A stretch of DNA of 64,000 bases, from assembly GCF_000273745.1 (NCBI RefSeq), contig NZ_AKVZ01000032.1:26865-90864 (forward strand), read 5' to 3'. The notes beneath the pieces were generated by a model. The model searched no databases and was not told the DNA's origin. It saw only the letters and a list, made by a program, of their open reading frames with translations. Origin of the DNA: Rickettsia australis str. Phillips. Its GTDB lineage: Bacteria; Pseudomonadota; Alphaproteobacteria; Rickettsiales; Rickettsiaceae. Both the position numbers and the translations under genes were made by a program. Within the stretch, counting starts at the first letter, position 1, and every line of letters starts with the position of its first letter. Shown here in pieces: positions 62,261 to 64,000 of this stretch.

Positions 62261-63059
62261 TTATTTTAACTCTTTATTTATCAATTCTTTTAGCTTTTCT
62301 TTCGCTATTTCTTTAGAACTTCGTCCTGCATAAGAATCATAAGTTTTATTATCTTCAATGAAATGTACACAGAAAACTGTTCTGTCATTTTTTTGTAGCC
62401 AACCTATAAATCATCAAATTTGTTTATCTTTTAACTTTATGGTTCTACCTCGGCTAAGTTTATTACCGCTGCCTGTTTTACCGTAAAGCTTCCAACCATC
62501 TAACAACATCTTTAATAAATAAGATATTTTTAGTCATTTCCTGATCTTGAACGCTTACAAGCAATTTATTATCTTCTAGTTTTTGAAGAAAAGTTAATTG
62601 TTCTTCCGGTGAAATGTCTAAAGAACTAGAAAGTCATGCATTAGTTAAACCGTTATTCTTCCCTTTATCTCCTAAAATCTCATGATTACCATAATCAAAT
62701 TGCGTTACATAATCACGAAATTTTTCAATACCTAATTCTTTGGTAATAATCTGCGAGTACCAAAGACAGCTATTCTTCATCCAGTCTTTAGGTGTATGGG
62801 GCTGTTTCCAAACCTCTAGCATATCAGCATCACATCTTAAAAGGTAATTTTGGATGAGTTTTATCAATTAAAAACCCATCATCATAACCCATTAAACTTA
62901 TAGCAATTTAAAATGTTGAGCATGGAGTATAACGAGACTTGCAATTACCTGCTCGTTTAATAAATTTATCATTTTCTTTAACTAAAAAACAATTAGCTTT
63001 AGTTATAAAAGGTATAGTAAGTGATATTATAACAGTTAGATATAAAACAATTTTTTCAT
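62261..63059 (-). pseudogene. Class D beta-lactamase, dead
   Basis: From ATG at 63059 the product would begin MKKIVLYLTVIISLTIPFIT (signal peptide), but one A is missing in the early A run. Then come NCFLVKENDKFIKR, CSTF-stop-IAISLMGYDDG, WKQPHTPKDWMKNSCLWYSQ and FDYGNHEILGDKG, and, in shifted frames, SPEEQLTFLQKLEDNKLLVS and LYGKTGSGNKLSRGR. These are the class D landmarks: STFK, the SxV region (here NSCLWYSQ), YGN and KTGSG. The catalytic Lys of STFK is a TAA stop. Further stops and frameshifts follow. Intact relatives hydrolyse beta-lactams; this copy cannot. Confidence 0.87.
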
Positions 63060-63104
63060 ATAATTAAAATTCTGAATAAATAAGCAGGTAGCTTTGTTGT
63101 ATAC

Positions 63105-63138
63105 GATGCCATTACCGCGGAAGCAGGGGGAATGACAT
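63105..63138. repeat. Short family D-like repeat, copy D8
   Basis: GATGCCATTACCGCGGAAGC followed by GGGGGAATGACATC. A short diverged hairpin resembling the minimal copy D7. It lies between the mrcA stop and the dead beta-lactamase. Confidence 0.6.
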
Positions 63139-63159
63139 CAGCTTAAACAAGTATACAGT

Positions 63160-64000
63160 TTAATAAATCTCTTGAGACTGATCTTCCTTACTCGGTACAT
63201 AATCAAAAATATCATTATTATCTTGAGTATCAATCATATCTTCATTCTCAAGCATCTGAACATTATTTACTTTAAATGCTTCTATAACAGTGCCGTTTGG
63301 TGTAATTTTACCTGTTGCTCTATCTACGGCGATTAGCTTAATTGAATCCGGAACTTTGAAAGACAGCGATGACTCATCCTTATAAGCATTACTCATAAAA
63401 TCAATAAAAATCGGCAATACTACGTTTGAACCTGTTGCCCTTTTTCCAAGTTCTTTCGGTGTATCATAACCAACATAACTGCCAACTACTATCTTAGGCG
63501 TAAAACCTATAAACCATGTATCTTTACTATCGTTACTAGTACCGGTTTTTCCACCGATAATTTTCCCTAACTTCTTCGCAGCATAACCGGTTCCTCTATC
63601 TATTGCTCCTGTTAAAAACGAAGTAATTTGATAATCGCTAGCTTCATCCGTAACTCTATAAACATCTTCTTTCGGTATTTCTAATATTGCGATATCTAAA
63701 TTGGCGTCCGAGACATTACAAGAAAGACATTCTCTATCATCTCGCCTATAAATAATTTTACCGTTACGGTCTTTAATTAATTCTACAAAATGAGGTTCAA
63801 CTTTTTTACCGCCGTTAGCAATAATTGCATAAGCATTGGTCATTCTGCTAAGTGTAGTTTCAATTGAACCAAGTACCATAGAGTAAACTTTTTTTGGTTC
63901 ATTATTAATACCGAATCGCTTAATTATATCAACGATTTTTGTAAGTCCTACGGCAGTTGCTACTCTGACTGTTATAAGATTACGGGATTTTTCAAGACCA
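63160..64000 (-). CDS. mrcA: Class A penicillin-binding protein (PBP1A-type), 3' part
   Basis: The gene runs off the right end of the window; about 280 C-terminal residues are present. PBP1A polymerises and cross-links peptidoglycan. The visible part is the transpeptidase domain after the SxxK and SxN boxes: SRMTNAYAIIANGGKKVEPHFV, TSFLTGAIDRGTGYAAKKLG, the KTGT box in IIGGKTGTSNDSKDTWFIGF, VVGSYVGYDTPKELG, and the end DYVPSKEDQSQEIY. An internal Met at 63879 is not the start, because the family sequence continues upstream of it (RNLITVRVATAVGLTKIVDI). The length missing is unknown. Confidence 0.93.
   Translation of the reverse strand, partial: GLEKSRNLITVRVATAVGLTKIVDIIKRFGINNEPKKVYSMVLGSIETTLSRMTNAYAIIANGGKKVEPHFVELIKDRNGKIIYRRDDRECLSCNVSDANLDIAILEIPKEDVYRVTDEASDYQITSFLTGAIDRGTGYAAKKLGKIIGGKTGTSNDSKDTWFIGFTPKIVVGSYVGYDTPKELGKRATGSNVVLPIFIDFMSNAYKDESSLSFKVPDSIKLIAVDRATGKITPNGTVIEAFKVNNVQMLENEDMIDTQDNNDIFDYVPSKEDQSQEIY

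Overview
The window is a piece of an AT-rich Rickettsia chromosome. The evidence is the second VirB4 ATPase of the rickettsial type IV secretion system (rvhB4b), an RP789-type lysine methyltransferase, complex I genes in two opposed blocks, atpHAGDC behind lpdA, and many palindromic repeats between and inside genes. Numerous decayed genes fit ongoing genome reduction. An apparently intact metK and a dead class D beta-lactamase suggest the spotted-fever or transitional group; this is an inference and the species is not resolved.

Layout. 1-2 kb: a frameshifted coiled-coil gene, a 77-aa ORF and a broken DUF4143 ATPase. 2-9 kb, minus strand: gmk, a Cro/C1-type regulator, a yraN remnant coupled to mreC, mreB, an LptG-type permease, a CAU-anticodon tRNA, pal with a clear terminator, fabH and rpmF. 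9-15 kb, plus strand: a bamE-like lipoprotein, ftsY, polA, a broken hicB and metK. 15.5-17.6 kb: wreckage of a large gene of unknown function. 17.8-22.8 kb, minus strand: dnaE, which carries an in-frame repeat, and ugd. 23-29 kb, plus strand: a frameshifted AsmA/YhdP-like gene, ampG, tatC and serS. 29-39 kb, plus strand: an envelope block of rvhB4b, a cysteine-rich secreted 1178-aa protein, TerC, an outer-membrane barrel and the methyltransferase. 39-50 kb: nuoJKLM (plus) and nuoGHI (minus) converge on ccmA. 50-60 kb, minus strand: lpdA, atpHAGDC and acnA. 60-64 kb: a Dps-like protein, a decayed RelBE-type pair, an unknown membrane-anchored protein, a dead class D beta-lactamase and the 3' part of a class A penicillin-binding protein.

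Four dispersed repeat families were recognised by eye. Family A is about 150 bp with TATACTCG ends and lies against gene 3' ends. Family B begins like GTCATTGCGAGGAGCGAAGC. Family C begins like CCGTGGCTTGACCACGG. Family D begins like TGTCATTCCCGCGAAAGCGG. They fill almost every junction in the respiratory and ATP-synthase blocks. A D copy lies in frame inside dnaE, a C copy lies in frame inside nuoL, and C copies appear to supply the C-termini of NuoL and AtpA. No CRISPR array, intact insertion sequence or phage was seen. The strongest leads are the in-frame repeats, the repeat-per-junction pattern, the A8 frameshift in the AsmA-like gene, and the cysteine-rich protein beside rvhB4b.
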